Source: Pseudopedobacter sp038243635 (GTDB lineage: Bacteria > Bacteroidota > Bacteroidia > Sphingobacteriales > Sphingobacteriaceae). Taken from it: a stretch of 64,000 bases of DNA. A model generated the notes under the pieces. It made no database searches and had not been told where the DNA came from. It saw nothing but the letters and a program-made list of their open reading frames with translations. A program made the position numbers and the translations under genes. Within the stretch, counting starts at the first letter, position 1; each line of letters opens with the position of its first letter. Shown here piece by piece: positions 34,787 to 43,663 of this stretch. The stretch lies in the NCBI GenBank assembly GCA_038243635.1, contig JBBSQW010000002.1:62001-126000 (forward strand), read 5' to 3'.

Positions 34787-35176
34787 TTATTTTACACGTA
34801 CCCACGTTTTGGATTTGCCTATAAATACGATGGTTGCTGTAGCTGTAAATTCATCAGGGCTTTCCATTTTGATTTTGCCTTTTAAACTTAAATCACGTGA
34901 CGGAATTTCAATTGTGCCTTTCCATTCTTCGTCATCGTAAACAAAGTCTTTCATAATTACAGTTCCGGGCTTTATTTTGTTTTCTTCCTTGCTTAAGTTT
35001 TCTGTTATTTTACCAAAATAGCTTGTTTCTACCTTATATATTTTAATGGTTTTTGTGCCATCTTTTTCTTTCCACGTTCCCAAAATGGCGTCGGCTTGGT
35101 TTTCGCTGAAAGAGGATAACGTAATGAAAATTATTAAAAAAACACTTATGATTGTTGAATTATTGAATTTATACAT
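34787..35176 (-). CDS. DUF2147 family exported protein
   Basis: This is a 129-residue secreted protein. The signal peptide (ATG 35176: MYKFNNSTIISVFLIIFITL) is followed by DAILGTWKEKDGTKTIKIYK, YFGKITENLS, the KDFVYDDEEWKGTIEIPS strand region and ATIVFIGKSKTWVRVK, the DUF2147 pattern of a small beta-barrel. Related proteins are usually periplasmic and of unknown role. The ORF can be extended to TTG 35185, which I reject in favour of the ATG. It is downstream of pruA on the same strand, about 90 bp away. Confidence 0.75.
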   Translation of the reverse strand: MYKFNNSTIISVFLIIFITLSSFSENQADAILGTWKEKDGTKTIKIYKVETSYFGKITENLSKEENKIKPGTVIMKDFVYDDEEWKGTIEIPSRDLSLKGKIKMESPDEFTATATIVFIGKSKTWVRVK

Positions 35177-35268
35177 GGCTTCCAATTTTGTTTTGTAATA
35201 GATAGTTAGCTGTTTTCAAAAACTGTGCTATTTTTATAAAGGTTTTAATTTTATTTGTTTGAGGTCTA

Positions 35269-36903
35269 TTAATCTTCTTCCATAAAAGGATAACGATAAT
35301 CTGTTGGCGGATTAAAAGTCTCCTTAATTGTTCGTGGTGAAACCCAACGCAATAAATTAATCATGGAACCGGCTTTATCATTTGTTCCCGAACCTCTTGC
35401 GCCACCAAACGGCTGCTGACCAACCACAGCACCCGTACATTTATCGTTAATATAGAAATTGCCAGCAGCGTTTTTTAATGCCACAGAAGCTTGTTCAATC
35501 GCATACCTGTCCTGAGCGAAAATTGAACCTGTAAGTGCATAATTCGAAGTTTCGTTTACTAGTTTTAACGTTTTTTTGAAATCTTCATCCTCGTAAACGT
35601 AAACGGTTAAAACCGGACCAAAGAGTTCTTCGCACATGGTGGTGTAATTGGGTTCGATCGCAACAATAATGGTAGGTTCAATAAAATAGCCGACTGATTT
35701 ATCATAACCACCACCCCAAATAATTTCTGCATCTTTGTCTTTTTTGGCTTGGTCTAGATATTTCGACAGTTTGTCAAAAGATTTTTCGTCGATAACTGCG
35801 TTTATAAAATTGCTGAAATCTTCTACATCGCCCATTTTAAATGAAGCGACATTTGCTAGCATTTGTTCTTTCATTTTTGGCCAGAGCGATTTTGGAATAT
35901 AAGCTCGCGATGCGGCAGAACATTTTTGCCCTTGATATTCAAATGCGCCTCGTATAATTCCGGTCGAAGCAGCTAGCCAATCTGCAGATGGATGGACTAA
36001 AATAAAGTCTTTTCCACCGGTTTCGCCAACAATGCGTGGGTAGCTTTTATATTTTTGGATATTGTTGCCAATGGTTTTCCAGATGTGTTGAAATACTGCT
36101 GTTGAACCTGTAAAATGTATGCCTGCAAAATCAGGATGGTTAAAAATAACCTCTCCAACTTCTGACCCATTCGCATAAATTAGGTTGATTACTCCATCCG
36201 GAACACCAGCTTCTTTAAATACCTTCATCAACACATTTGCCGAATAAACTTGGGTATCTGCAGGCTTCCAAACAACTACGTTGCCCATCATGGCACAGGA
36301 AGTCGGCAAATTTCCCGCGATAGCGGTAAAGTTGAACGGTGTTAAAGCGAATATAAATCCTTCCAACGGCCGTTGTTCCAAGCGGTTCCAAACGCTATCT
36401 GGAGAGATTGGTGGCTGTTGCGCATAAATTTCAGCCATGTAGCTCACGTTAAAACGCAAAAAGTCTATAATTTCGCAAGCCGAATCAATCTCTGCTTGGT
36501 AAGCGTTTTTAGATTGCCCCAACATGGTGGCGGCATTGAGTTCGTAACGATATTTGGTGGCTATTAAATCTGCAGCTTTTAAAAATACAGCCGCTCGGTG
36601 TTCCCAAGCTAGGTTTTCCCAATCTGCTTTAGCTGATAGTGCTGCAGCGATAGCTTCTTCCACATGGGTTTTATCTCCATAATTAAAATGACCTAAAATA
36701 TGTTGATGTTGGTGCGGCGGTGAAATCGGCTTTTTGTTTTTTGTATGCACTTCCTGAGCTCCAATATACATAGGGATATCAACTTGGTTTTTACGAGCTT
36801 CGGTTAGCGCCTGTTTTAAAAGCGCTCTCTCTTTTGTGCCGGGTGCATAACTAAATATGGGTTCGTTTTTTGGGGTTGGTACTTTAAAAAATCCTTTAAG
36901 CAT
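35269..36903 (-). CDS. pruA: 1-pyrroline-5-carboxylate dehydrogenase (glutamate semialdehyde dehydrogenase)
   Basis: This 544-residue aldehyde dehydrogenase completes proline catabolism, oxidising glutamate-gamma-semialdehyde to glutamate with NAD+. Motifs: FALTPFNFTAIAGNLPTSCA and VVWKPADTQVYSANVLMKVF in the NAD domain (about 190-235); FTGSTAVFQHIWKTIG near 277; catalytic Glu in RIVGETGGKDFILVHP near 305 and catalytic Cys in YQGQKCSAASRAYIPKS near 335-351; GPVLTVYVYEDEDFK near 433. The extended N-terminus is typical of the eukaryotic-like P5CDH form. No proline dehydrogenase gene is adjacent, so it is a stand-alone (not PutA-fused) enzyme. Confidence 0.93.
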   Translation of the reverse strand: MLKGFFKVPTPKNEPIFSYAPGTKERALLKQALTEARKNQVDIPMYIGAQEVHTKNKKPISPPHQHQHILGHFNYGDKTHVEEAIAAALSAKADWENLAWEHRAAVFLKAADLIATKYRYELNAATMLGQSKNAYQAEIDSACEIIDFLRFNVSYMAEIYAQQPPISPDSVWNRLEQRPLEGFIFALTPFNFTAIAGNLPTSCAMMGNVVVWKPADTQVYSANVLMKVFKEAGVPDGVINLIYANGSEVGEVIFNHPDFAGIHFTGSTAVFQHIWKTIGNNIQKYKSYPRIVGETGGKDFILVHPSADWLAASTGIIRGAFEYQGQKCSAASRAYIPKSLWPKMKEQMLANVASFKMGDVEDFSNFINAVIDEKSFDKLSKYLDQAKKDKDAEIIWGGGYDKSVGYFIEPTIIVAIEPNYTTMCEELFGPVLTVYVYEDEDFKKTLKLVNETSNYALTGSIFAQDRYAIEQASVALKNAAGNFYINDKCTGAVVGQQPFGGARGSGTNDKAGSMINLLRWVSPRTIKETFNPPTDYRYPFMEED

Positions 36904-37015
36904 CGCTTTTTCGATTAGGTTTTTACAAGGTAAGATTTTACAAATAAAGTTGCATTTTGTTATTGTCAGAATACTGATACAAATCTGCGGAGCGTGGTTA
37001 ATTCGCTATTGTTTT

Positions 37016-37023
37016 TATCTTTG
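37016..37023 (+). promoter_or_regulatory. -7 box of the S1/P1 nuclease gene
   Basis: TATCTTTG fits TAnnTTTG and lies 19 bp before the ATG. The upstream -33 element is not obvious. Confidence 0.45.
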
Positions 37024-37042
37024 ATATCTAAATTCTAATAAA

Positions 37043-37825
37043 ATGAAGTCGAAATTTATTTTTCCAGTAGTCGCTATTCTAGTCGCTTTCTCACTAATTT
37101 CCTGGGGTGTTGCTGGTCACCGAACAATTGCTAAAATTGCGGAAAACCACTTAACAGCAAAAGCAAATTTAGCCGTTAAAGCAATTTTAGGAGATGAAGA
37201 AATACCTTTGGTAAGTACTTTCGGTGATGAAATACGAGCTAACCCGAAATTTCGTGGTACAGGAAGTTGGCATTATATAAATCCACCTCAAGATTTAGAT
37301 TACCCCCAATTTGTTAAGTACTTAAAAACAGATACTGCTGCAAACGTTTATAATGCGCTGTTGAAAATGACCGCAGAATTGAAAAACCCTGCTCTCAGTA
37401 AAAAAGATAGGTTGTTTGCGTTAAAAATGGTGATTCACTTGGTTGGTGATTTGCACCAGCCAATGCATGTAAGTAGGGAAGAGGACCAAGGCGGAAATAA
37501 AATAAAACTTCGGTTTAACAACAAGGAATCAAATCTTCATTCTATTTGGGATAGCGGCTTGATTGAGTACAACGGATTCACTTTTACCGAGATGGCTACA
37601 GCACTCGATAATGTTAGCGACGCCAAAATTAAGAAATGGCAAAGCGACGATATTAAAAAGTGGTTGTTTGAATCGTACCAAATTAGCACTCAGTTATACA
37701 AAGAAATAGAAGGAAAAACTAGTTTAGATTATATGTATTATCCTGATCATGCTTCTATTTACAAAGAACGCGTTCAAAAAGCTGGGATTAGATTAGCTGG
37801 ACTGTTGAATGGGGTTTATAAGTAG
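37043..37825 (+). CDS. S1/P1-type secreted nuclease
   Basis: This is a 260-residue zinc-dependent single-strand nuclease/phospholipase C-fold protein. The signal peptide is residues 1-21 (IFPVVAILVAFSLIS). The mature protein would begin at the conserved Trp of WGVAGHRTIAKIAENHL, whose N-terminal Trp and His bind zinc in this family. Further zinc ligands lie in LVGDLHQPMHVSREEDQGGN (about 135-154), in LHSIWDSGLIEY near 166-177, and an Asp/His pair near the end. Complete and of normal length. It is likely periplasmic or secreted, used to scavenge nucleotides. Monocistronic. Confidence 0.9.
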   Translation: MKSKFIFPVVAILVAFSLISWGVAGHRTIAKIAENHLTAKANLAVKAILGDEEIPLVSTFGDEIRANPKFRGTGSWHYINPPQDLDYPQFVKYLKTDTAANVYNALLKMTAELKNPALSKKDRLFALKMVIHLVGDLHQPMHVSREEDQGGNKIKLRFNNKESNLHSIWDSGLIEYNGFTFTEMATALDNVSDAKIKKWQSDDIKKWLFESYQISTQLYKEIEGKTSLDYMYYPDHASIYKERVQKAGIRLAGLLNGVYK

Positions 37826-37842
37826 GGGATTTGGCTACTTTT

Positions 37843-37892
37843 CGTCATTTCGAGGAACGAGAAATCTCACAAGCAAAGTCGGCATATAGCAT
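37843..37892. repeat. Dispersed intergenic repeat, copy 2
   Basis: It is 47/50 identical to 8874-8923. This copy also retains inverted arms TCTCACA ... TGTGAGA and an outer GAGAAA ... TTTCTC pair over the next 50 bp, so the original unit is probably a long hairpin and copy 1 is truncated. Confidence 0.8.
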
Positions 37893-37983
37893 GTGAGAGC
37901 TACTGGTGAAATGTTTCTCTATCGTTACCATTGACGTTATTTATAACTAATTGATTTTCAATCTAATTTAGCAGATCCGTTTT

Positions 37984-38064
37984 GTCCTGCTGAGCGGAGT
38001 CGCAGCATTTACTACTGGGCAAATTTAAACCCCAACACACCCCTTTGACTCTGCTCAGGATGAC
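37984..38064. repeat. Inverted repeat with 18-bp arms
   Basis: The left arm GTCCTGCTGAGCGGAGTC (37984-38001) pairs with GACTCTGCTCAGGATGAC (38047-38064) with a few mismatches, across 45 bp. The 358-bp gap 37826-38183 has no ORF. Similar words (CAGGATAAACTC) occur at the tip of the hairpin element at 46.6 kb. Confidence 0.55.
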
Positions 38065-38183
38065 ACCCTCGTACGTTCGTGGCAAACTTCAAAGTTATTT
38101 CATGTTGATTTATATGAAATATATTAAACCTCAACACCACTGACGACCTTAATATTTAACGAAAGTAATGTTTAAATATAAAT

Positions 38184-40187
38184 CTAAACATCCTTTCCCT
38201 GGATCCTAATCGCATTTAAAATTGCTAACAAAGCCACACCAACATCTGCAATTACAGCTTCCCAAAGCGTAGCTATCCCACCTGCTCCTAAAATCAAAAC
38301 TAAAATTTTAACTCCACCAGCAAGTGCAATGTTTTGCCAAACAATACTTTTTGTGATTTTTCCAATTTTAATTGCCGTGATAATTTTATAAGGATTGTCG
38401 TTTTGTATCACCACATCGGCGGTTTCTATGGCCGCGTCACTTCCTAAACCACCCATTGCTAAACCTACGTTCGCTAAAGTAATTACGGGGGCATCGTTTA
38501 AGCCATCGCCCATGAAGGCAACTACTCTTCCAGCTTTTTGTAGTTCCTCTACTTTTGTAATCTTATCCTGAGGTAATAAATCGCCAAAGGCTTTGTCAAT
38601 TTTTAATTCTTTCGCAACACTATCCGCTACATTTTGTTTATCGCCACTCAGCATTAAAGTTTGGATGCCTAATAGATGCAAACCTTCGATGGTACTTAGC
38701 GCCTCTTCTTTGATTTTATCGGCAATGGTAATGTAACCTGCGTACTTCTGGTTAATGGCAACAACCACGATGGTGTCTTTTATTGCTGAGATTTTATCAT
38801 CAAAAGCAATATCAAATTTGCTGAGTAATTTTGCGTTTCCTACTAAAATATCATCGCCCCCTACTTTTGCTTTTAGGCCGTAACCTGCAATTTCTTCAAC
38901 ATTAGAAACTTTTAATTTTTCAAAACCGCTATCGCTTTTTTTAATGATTGCTTTGGCAATAGGATGCGACGAATGATTTTCGGCCGCAGCGGTGTAGTTT
39001 AACAATTGTTCTTTGGTTACGCCAACGGCTTCAATTTGCTGCACTTCAAAAACTCCGTGAGTCAGCGTTCCGGTTTTATCCATCACCACGGTATCTACAT
39101 CGGTAATGGCATCCATAAAATTAGCGCCCTTAAATAAGATTCCATTTTTAGAAGCCAAACCAATTCCTCCAAAATAACCCAGTGGAATAGAAACCACCAA
39201 AGCACAAGGACAGCTAATTACCAGAAAAACCAATGACCTGTAAAGCCATTCTTTAAAAACATAATCAGCTACAAAAAGCATCGGCACCAATATGACCAAC
39301 AGCGCCAAACCAAAAACAATAGGGGTGTAAACCTTCGCGAATTTTGAAATAAAGAGTTGAGTTTTAGATTTTCTGGCGGTTGCATCTTGCACCAGTTCCA
39401 AAATCTTACTCAACTTGCTATCTTTAAAAAGGGTGGTGACTTCAATATTTATAACGGCGTTGCTGTTGATCATTCCCGCTAAAACTTCTTCGTTTTTATA
39501 TTTTGATGCCGGTTTGCTTTCTCCTGTTAAAGCTGCGGTGTTAAAACTTGCTTTATCATTGAGTAAAATCCCATCTAAGGCAACCTTTTCTCCAGCTTTT
39601 ACGCTAATTACATCACCAACTTTTATTTCTGAAGCTTTTGTTTGAATATTTTGATTGTCTTTTATTAGTGTTACCGTATCTGGGCGACTGTCTAGTAAAC
39701 CTTTGATACTCTTTTTAGCGTTATTTACTGCGGCATCCTGAAACCACTCGCCTAAAGAATAAAATACCATTACCGCAACGCCTTCGCTAAAAGCACCAAT
39801 GCTGAAAGCGCCAATTGTTGCGACGCTCATTAATACAAACTCATTAAAAAAATCGAACCTTATTGCTTTACGGAAGGCTAAGTTTAAAACATTGAAACCC
39901 GCTAATAAGTAGGCGACCAAATAAATAGACAGTGAAATATAGAAATTTGGGATAAAATGAAACCCAAATTCTAAGATCAGCATGGTAACTAAAATTGCTA
40001 ATGCTGTTAATAATTGCCAGTGATTTGGGGTGTCATGATCGTGGTCATCGTGATTATGATCGTCGTGATCGTGATTATATTGTTCGTTGTGCTTTTCTGA
40101 TGGTTTTTGCTGGTCGTCATTATCGCAGCAATGCTGGTGGCGGTTGTTAGTTGGTTTTTGCATCATCTTTTGTATTGCAAAAATCAT
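38184..40187 (-). CDS. Heavy-metal P1B-type ATPase with His-rich N-terminus (Zn/Cd/Co type)
   Basis: This is a 667-residue inner-membrane cation exporter. The first ~55 residues are a His/Asp-rich tail with several HDH and HDDH units, replacing the usual CxxC metal-binding domain. Six or more TM helices follow. The CPC ion-binding motif is in SCPCALVVSIPLGY, the phosphorylation site in DKTGTLTHGVFE, the nucleotide-domain SSHPIAKAI, and the hinge MGDGLNDAPVITLANVGLAMG. This matches the Zn2+/Cd2+/Co2+ subgroup (zntA/cadA). The start could be ATG 40187 or the MMQKPTNN pair eight residues on. A divergent MarR gene starts 270 bp away. The metal specificity is inferred. Confidence 0.9.
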   Translation of the reverse strand: MIFAIQKMMQKPTNNRHQHCCDNDDQQKPSEKHNEQYNHDHDDHNHDDHDHDTPNHWQLLTALAILVTMLILEFGFHFIPNFYISLSIYLVAYLLAGFNVLNLAFRKAIRFDFFNEFVLMSVATIGAFSIGAFSEGVAVMVFYSLGEWFQDAAVNNAKKSIKGLLDSRPDTVTLIKDNQNIQTKASEIKVGDVISVKAGEKVALDGILLNDKASFNTAALTGESKPASKYKNEEVLAGMINSNAVINIEVTTLFKDSKLSKILELVQDATARKSKTQLFISKFAKVYTPIVFGLALLVILVPMLFVADYVFKEWLYRSLVFLVISCPCALVVSIPLGYFGGIGLASKNGILFKGANFMDAITDVDTVVMDKTGTLTHGVFEVQQIEAVGVTKEQLLNYTAAAENHSSHPIAKAIIKKSDSGFEKLKVSNVEEIAGYGLKAKVGGDDILVGNAKLLSKFDIAFDDKISAIKDTIVVVAINQKYAGYITIADKIKEEALSTIEGLHLLGIQTLMLSGDKQNVADSVAKELKIDKAFGDLLPQDKITKVEELQKAGRVVAFMGDGLNDAPVITLANVGLAMGGLGSDAAIETADVVIQNDNPYKIITAIKIGKITKSIVWQNIALAGGVKILVLILGAGGIATLWEAVIADVGVALLAILNAIRIQGKDV

Positions 40188-40426
40188 TCTTTTTTTATTC
40201 GATTTTTAAATTGAGTTTATTTATCGGTAAAGCTCAAGCGATTTTCTGTTTGAAATTATCATATCAAATGTTTTAGGAAACCAAATCATAGCTGAAAACG
40301 ATTATAAAAGCTGAAAGTTGTAGAATTTGCTTTTCAGAATGTGGTTTTATGCTTTTAACTAAGATTAAGATAAGTCACCGTAATGTTTTTATCTTAAAAA
40401 TGTAACAAATAGAAACATTTTAATAA

Positions 40427-40434
40427 TATATTTG
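40427..40434 (+). promoter_or_regulatory. -7 box of the MarR/redox operon
   Basis: TATATTTG fits the TAnnTTTG consensus, 23 bp before the marR-type ATG. The AT-rich TAATTATTATTAA between box and gene could hold a self-regulatory site, but no clear palindrome is visible. Confidence 0.5.
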
Positions 40435-40457
40435 TTGTACTAATTATTATTAAAACA

Positions 40458-40883
40458 ATGGAAAAGTTTAGTACTTACTCTTTGCTACTAGATCGGACTT
40501 CTAAAAAGGTTAAGCAATACGCTCAAAACCGATTTAAGGAAGAAAGTTTTGACATTACCGTAGATCAATGGTTGGTATTGAAAAACTTGAACGATAATAA
40601 CGACCAAAACCAAAGTCAGTTGGCAGAACTTACCGCAAAAGATCATCCAACGTTAACTCGCATTTTAGATTTGATGTGCAAGAAGGGTTTGGTGGAGCGG
40701 AAAGCATCGGCAGATGACCGACGAAGTTTCATTATCCATTTAACTGAGCTAGGTAAATCAAAACAGGAAGAATGGGTACCCAAAGTTGATAAAATTAGAG
40801 CAAAAGCCTGGGAAAATTTAAACGAACAGGATTATAAAGATTTAAAAAGAATTTTAAATACCATATACAAATCATTATCATGA
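40458..40883 (+). CDS. MarR-family transcriptional regulator
   Basis: This is a 141-residue winged-helix DNA-binding dimer. The recognition region is QSQLAELTAKDHPTLTRILDL (residues about 56-76) and the wing is ERKASADDRRSFIIHLTELG (about 83-102), containing the DxRS motif of MarR. N- and C-terminal helices form the dimer interface. It shares ATGA with the start of the next gene (4-bp overlap), so it is probably in one operon with the reductase and ferredoxin and may control them. Ligand unknown; many MarR proteins sense phenolics or oxidants. Confidence 0.88.
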   Translation: MEKFSTYSLLLDRTSKKVKQYAQNRFKEESFDITVDQWLVLKNLNDNNDQNQSQLAELTAKDHPTLTRILDLMCKKGLVERKASADDRRSFIIHLTELGKSKQEEWVPKVDKIRAKAWENLNEQDYKDLKRILNTIYKSLS

Positions 40884-41896
40884 ACAGTAATATTATACAT
40901 ACCGATTTATGCATTATTGGCGCTGGTCCAGTAGGTTTATTTGCAGTTTTTGAAGCTGGTTTATTAAAAATGCGTTGCCATTTGGTAGATGTATTACCTC
41001 AAGTAGGCGGACAACTTTCAGAGATTTATCCGCATAAGCCGATTTACGATATTCCGGGTTTTCCCGAAATTAAAGCGCAGGAACTGGTAGAGAACCTGAT
41101 GGAACAGATTAAGCCCTTTGATCCGGGTTTTACTTTGGGCGAAAGGGTTGAGAAACTGGAAAGGTTAGATAACGGAATTCTTGTAGTAGAAACAAATGAT
41201 GGAACTGCCATTCATTGTAAAGCGGTAGTTATTGCAGGTGGCTTGGGTTGCTTTGAACCCCGTAAGCCAGAAATTGAGAACCTATTAAATTTCGAAGGCA
41301 AAGGGGTGAATTATATGGTTAAAGACCCAGAGGTTTATCGTGATAAAAAAATAGTACTTGCCGGTGGTGGCGATTCCGCTTTAGACTGGACTATATTTTT
41401 AGCTAACATTGCAAAAGAAATTACGTTGGTACACCGTGGCGATACTTTTAGAGGCGCACCAGATACTGCCGAAAAGGTATTTAAATTGGCTGAAATGGGA
41501 AAGATTAATTTGATTCTATCTTCTCATTTAACGAAGATTAACGGGAATGGATCTTTGCAAAGCGTCCACTTGCTTAACAAAGCCAAAGAAGAAATTACCT
41601 TAGCTGCCGACTACTTAATTCCGTTATTTGGTTTAAGTCCTAAGTTAGGTCCAATAGCAGATTGGAATTTGAATATCGATAAATCTGCTATCAGTGTAAA
41701 TACTCAGGACTATTCTACCAACATCAACGGGATTTATGCCATTGGCGATATTAATACTTACCCAGGGAAATTGAAGCTTATTTTAAGTGGTTTCCACGAA
41801 GGTGCATTAATGGCGCAAAGTGCTTTCAAACATGTTTTTCCAGATCAAAAGTTAAGTTTTAAATACACCACCGTTTACGGAGTTAATAGTTTTTAA
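40880..41896 (+). CDS. Ferredoxin-NADP reductase, thioredoxin-reductase-like type
   Basis: This is a 338-residue FAD/NADP flavoprotein. The FAD site starts IIGAGPVGLFAVFEAG (residues 12-27). HLVDVLPQVGGQLSEIYPHK follows, and PIYDIPGFPEIKAQELVENL. The NADP site is VLAGGGDSALDWTIFLANIA (about 154-173). The FAD C-terminal motif is GIYAIGDINTYPGKLKLI near 284-301, and an aromatic C-terminal end (YTTVYGVNSF) shields the flavin as in TrxR-like FNRs. The CxxC of thioredoxin reductase is absent, which separates it from TrxB. A ferredoxin gene follows after 2 bp, the natural partner. Confidence 0.9.
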   Translation: MNSNIIHTDLCIIGAGPVGLFAVFEAGLLKMRCHLVDVLPQVGGQLSEIYPHKPIYDIPGFPEIKAQELVENLMEQIKPFDPGFTLGERVEKLERLDNGILVVETNDGTAIHCKAVVIAGGLGCFEPRKPEIENLLNFEGKGVNYMVKDPEVYRDKKIVLAGGGDSALDWTIFLANIAKEITLVHRGDTFRGAPDTAEKVFKLAEMGKINLILSSHLTKINGNGSLQSVHLLNKAKEEITLAADYLIPLFGLSPKLGPIADWNLNIDKSAISVNTQDYSTNINGIYAIGDINTYPGKLKLILSGFHEGALMAQSAFKHVFPDQKLSFKYTTVYGVNSF

Positions 41897-41898
41897 GA

Positions 41899-42219
41899 AT
41901 GATTCAGTTTACAGTAATAGATAGAAACGGCGAAAGTAAAGAGGTAGAAGTTCCGGAAGATATCAATCTTAATTTAATGGAGCTTTTAAAGGCTGCGGAA
42001 TATGATATTTTAGCAACCTGTGGCGGAATGGCATTATGTGCGACTTGTAGGGTCGACGTAGAATCAGGATTGGAGCAATTAGCGCCTGCACAAGACCAGG
42101 AACTGGATATGTTAGACACTTTACCAGATGCAAAAACGGAAAGCAGGTTGGCATGTCAATTGCGAGTTAACGAACAACTACAAGGAATTGTAATCAAAAT
42201 TAAAGGTGATCTTGCTTAA
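41899..42219 (+). CDS. 2Fe-2S ferredoxin
   Basis: This is a 106-residue electron carrier. The cluster cysteines are in CGGMALCATCRVDVESG (Cys-x5-Cys-x2-Cys, residues about 41-50) and in RLACQLRV near residue 86, the adrenodoxin/ISC-type spacing. Acidic surfaces (ELDMLDTLPDAKTE) suit docking to the upstream reductase. The gene is 2 bp after the FNR-type gene, so the reductase-ferredoxin pair is translated together. Target enzymes are unknown. Confidence 0.92.
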   Translation: MIQFTVIDRNGESKEVEVPEDINLNLMELLKAAEYDILATCGGMALCATCRVDVESGLEQLAPAQDQELDMLDTLPDAKTESRLACQLRVNEQLQGIVIKIKGDLA

Positions 42220-42279
42220 TAGCTTTTGAAGCCTCAGTTTTCTAAAATTGCAATTTTAAAAATTATTTAGAAAGAAGAA

Positions 42280-43578
42280 ATGGACGACAGGCACACAGCT
42301 TTTCCAAAAGTTATTATTATAGGTGGCGGATTTGGAGGCATTCAATTAGCAAAAAAACTCAACAAAAAAGAAGTTGACGTTTTGTTGTTAGATAGGCATA
42401 ATTATCACACTTTTCAACCCTTGCTTTATCAGGTTGCAACCGGTGGCTTAGAGCCCGATTCAATTGCTTTTCCATTGCGGAAAGTATTTAAAAGTCAGCG
42501 AAATTTAAATTTTAGAGTAGCAGATGTTTTAGAAATAAAACCTGCCGAAAATAAAGTGATTACCGATATTGGAGACTATAGTTATGATTATTTGGTGATT
42601 GCAACAGGTTCTGAAACTAACTTTTTTGGGCAAACCGAAATAGAACATTTCTCTATGCCTATGAAGACCGTTCCTGAAGCATTAAACTTAAGATCGTTAA
42701 TTCTGCAAAACTTAGAAGAGGCCTTGGTAGAGGTAGATGTTGTAAGAAAAGAAGCATTAATGACTTTTGTGGTGGTAGGCGGTGGGCCAACTGGTGTTGA
42801 AACCGCAGGAGCTTTAGCCGAGTTAAGAAACCATGTTTTGATTAGTGACTACCCAGAGTTGGATATCAAAAGCTTAAGAATATTTTTGATTGAAGGTAGC
42901 CCTAGAGTGTTAGAGCCGTTTTCTGAGGAAGCATCCGCGAAAGCGAAAGAGTTTTTAGAAAATATGGGCGTGGTAGTGATGGAGAAAACTCGTGTGAACG
43001 GTTATGATGGCAAAATAATTACCTACGATACTGATAAGAAAATTAATACTAAGGCGGTGATTTGGAGTGCGGGTGTAAAAGGAGCAATGATTCCCGGTTT
43101 AGAGCAGGCAGAAGTTGTAAGAGGTGGGAGAATTAAAACTACGACCTATAATCAAGTAATTGGCTACGATAATGTTTACGTAATTGGCGATTTAGCTTAT
43201 ATGGAAACCAAGGATTATCCTTACGGGCATCCCGGAGTCGCACAAACAGCTATTCAGCAAGGTCAGCAGCTTGGAGATAACTTGGTGAGAATTGTGAACA
43301 ACCAGAAACCGAAAGACTTTGAGTATTATGATAAGGGTTCAATGGCAACTGTAGGCAGAAATAAAGCAGTGGTTGATTTAAAATACTGGAAGTTCCAAGG
43401 GTTTTTTGCTTGGTTAACTTGGATGTTTGTACATCTATTGTTTTTAGTGGGTTTTAGAAACAAGGCGGTTACTTTAATGAACTGGATTATTAATTACTTC
43501 AGTTATGATAGAGGTACTCGAGTAATCATCAGAAAGTTTAATAGGGAATTAATGAAAGAGGAAATGATAGCGAAATAG
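42280..43578 (+). CDS. ndh: Type II NADH dehydrogenase (NDH-2)
   Basis: This is a 432-residue membrane-bound flavoprotein passing electrons from NADH to quinone without pumping protons. The FAD site is VIIIGGGFGGIQLAKKL (residues 11-27). The conserved NYHTFQPLLYQVATGGLEPD is near 46-65, the NADH site FVVVGGGPTGVETAGALAEL near 165-184, and YVIGDLAYMETKDYPYGHPG near 303-322. Its C-terminus has a hydrophobic amphipathic stretch (FFAWLTWMFVHLLFLVGF) for membrane attachment. It is 60 bp after the ferredoxin gene and before a bidirectional terminator, so it is probably the last gene of the MarR operon. Confidence 0.9.
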   Translation: MDDRHTAFPKVIIIGGGFGGIQLAKKLNKKEVDVLLLDRHNYHTFQPLLYQVATGGLEPDSIAFPLRKVFKSQRNLNFRVADVLEIKPAENKVITDIGDYSYDYLVIATGSETNFFGQTEIEHFSMPMKTVPEALNLRSLILQNLEEALVEVDVVRKEALMTFVVVGGGPTGVETAGALAELRNHVLISDYPELDIKSLRIFLIEGSPRVLEPFSEEASAKAKEFLENMGVVVMEKTRVNGYDGKIITYDTDKKINTKAVIWSAGVKGAMIPGLEQAEVVRGGRIKTTTYNQVIGYDNVYVIGDLAYMETKDYPYGHPGVAQTAIQQGQQLGDNLVRIVNNQKPKDFEYYDKGSMATVGRNKAVVDLKYWKFQGFFAWLTWMFVHLLFLVGFRNKAVTLMNWIINYFSYDRGTRVIIRKFNRELMKEEMIAK

Positions 43579-43605
43579 GATTTCGTTTTCGGATTGTTTT
43601 AAAGT

Positions 43606-43642
43606 AAAAATGCCCTTCCAAAATTAATGGAAGGGCATTTTT
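43606..43642. terminator. Bidirectional terminator between ndh and the FKBP gene
   Basis: A perfect 15-bp stem AAAAATGCCCTTCCA / TGGAAGGGCATTTTT, with A run before and T run after, lies between convergent genes. Confidence 0.92.
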
Positions 43643-43663
43643 TATGGATTGTTTTAAGCAAAA

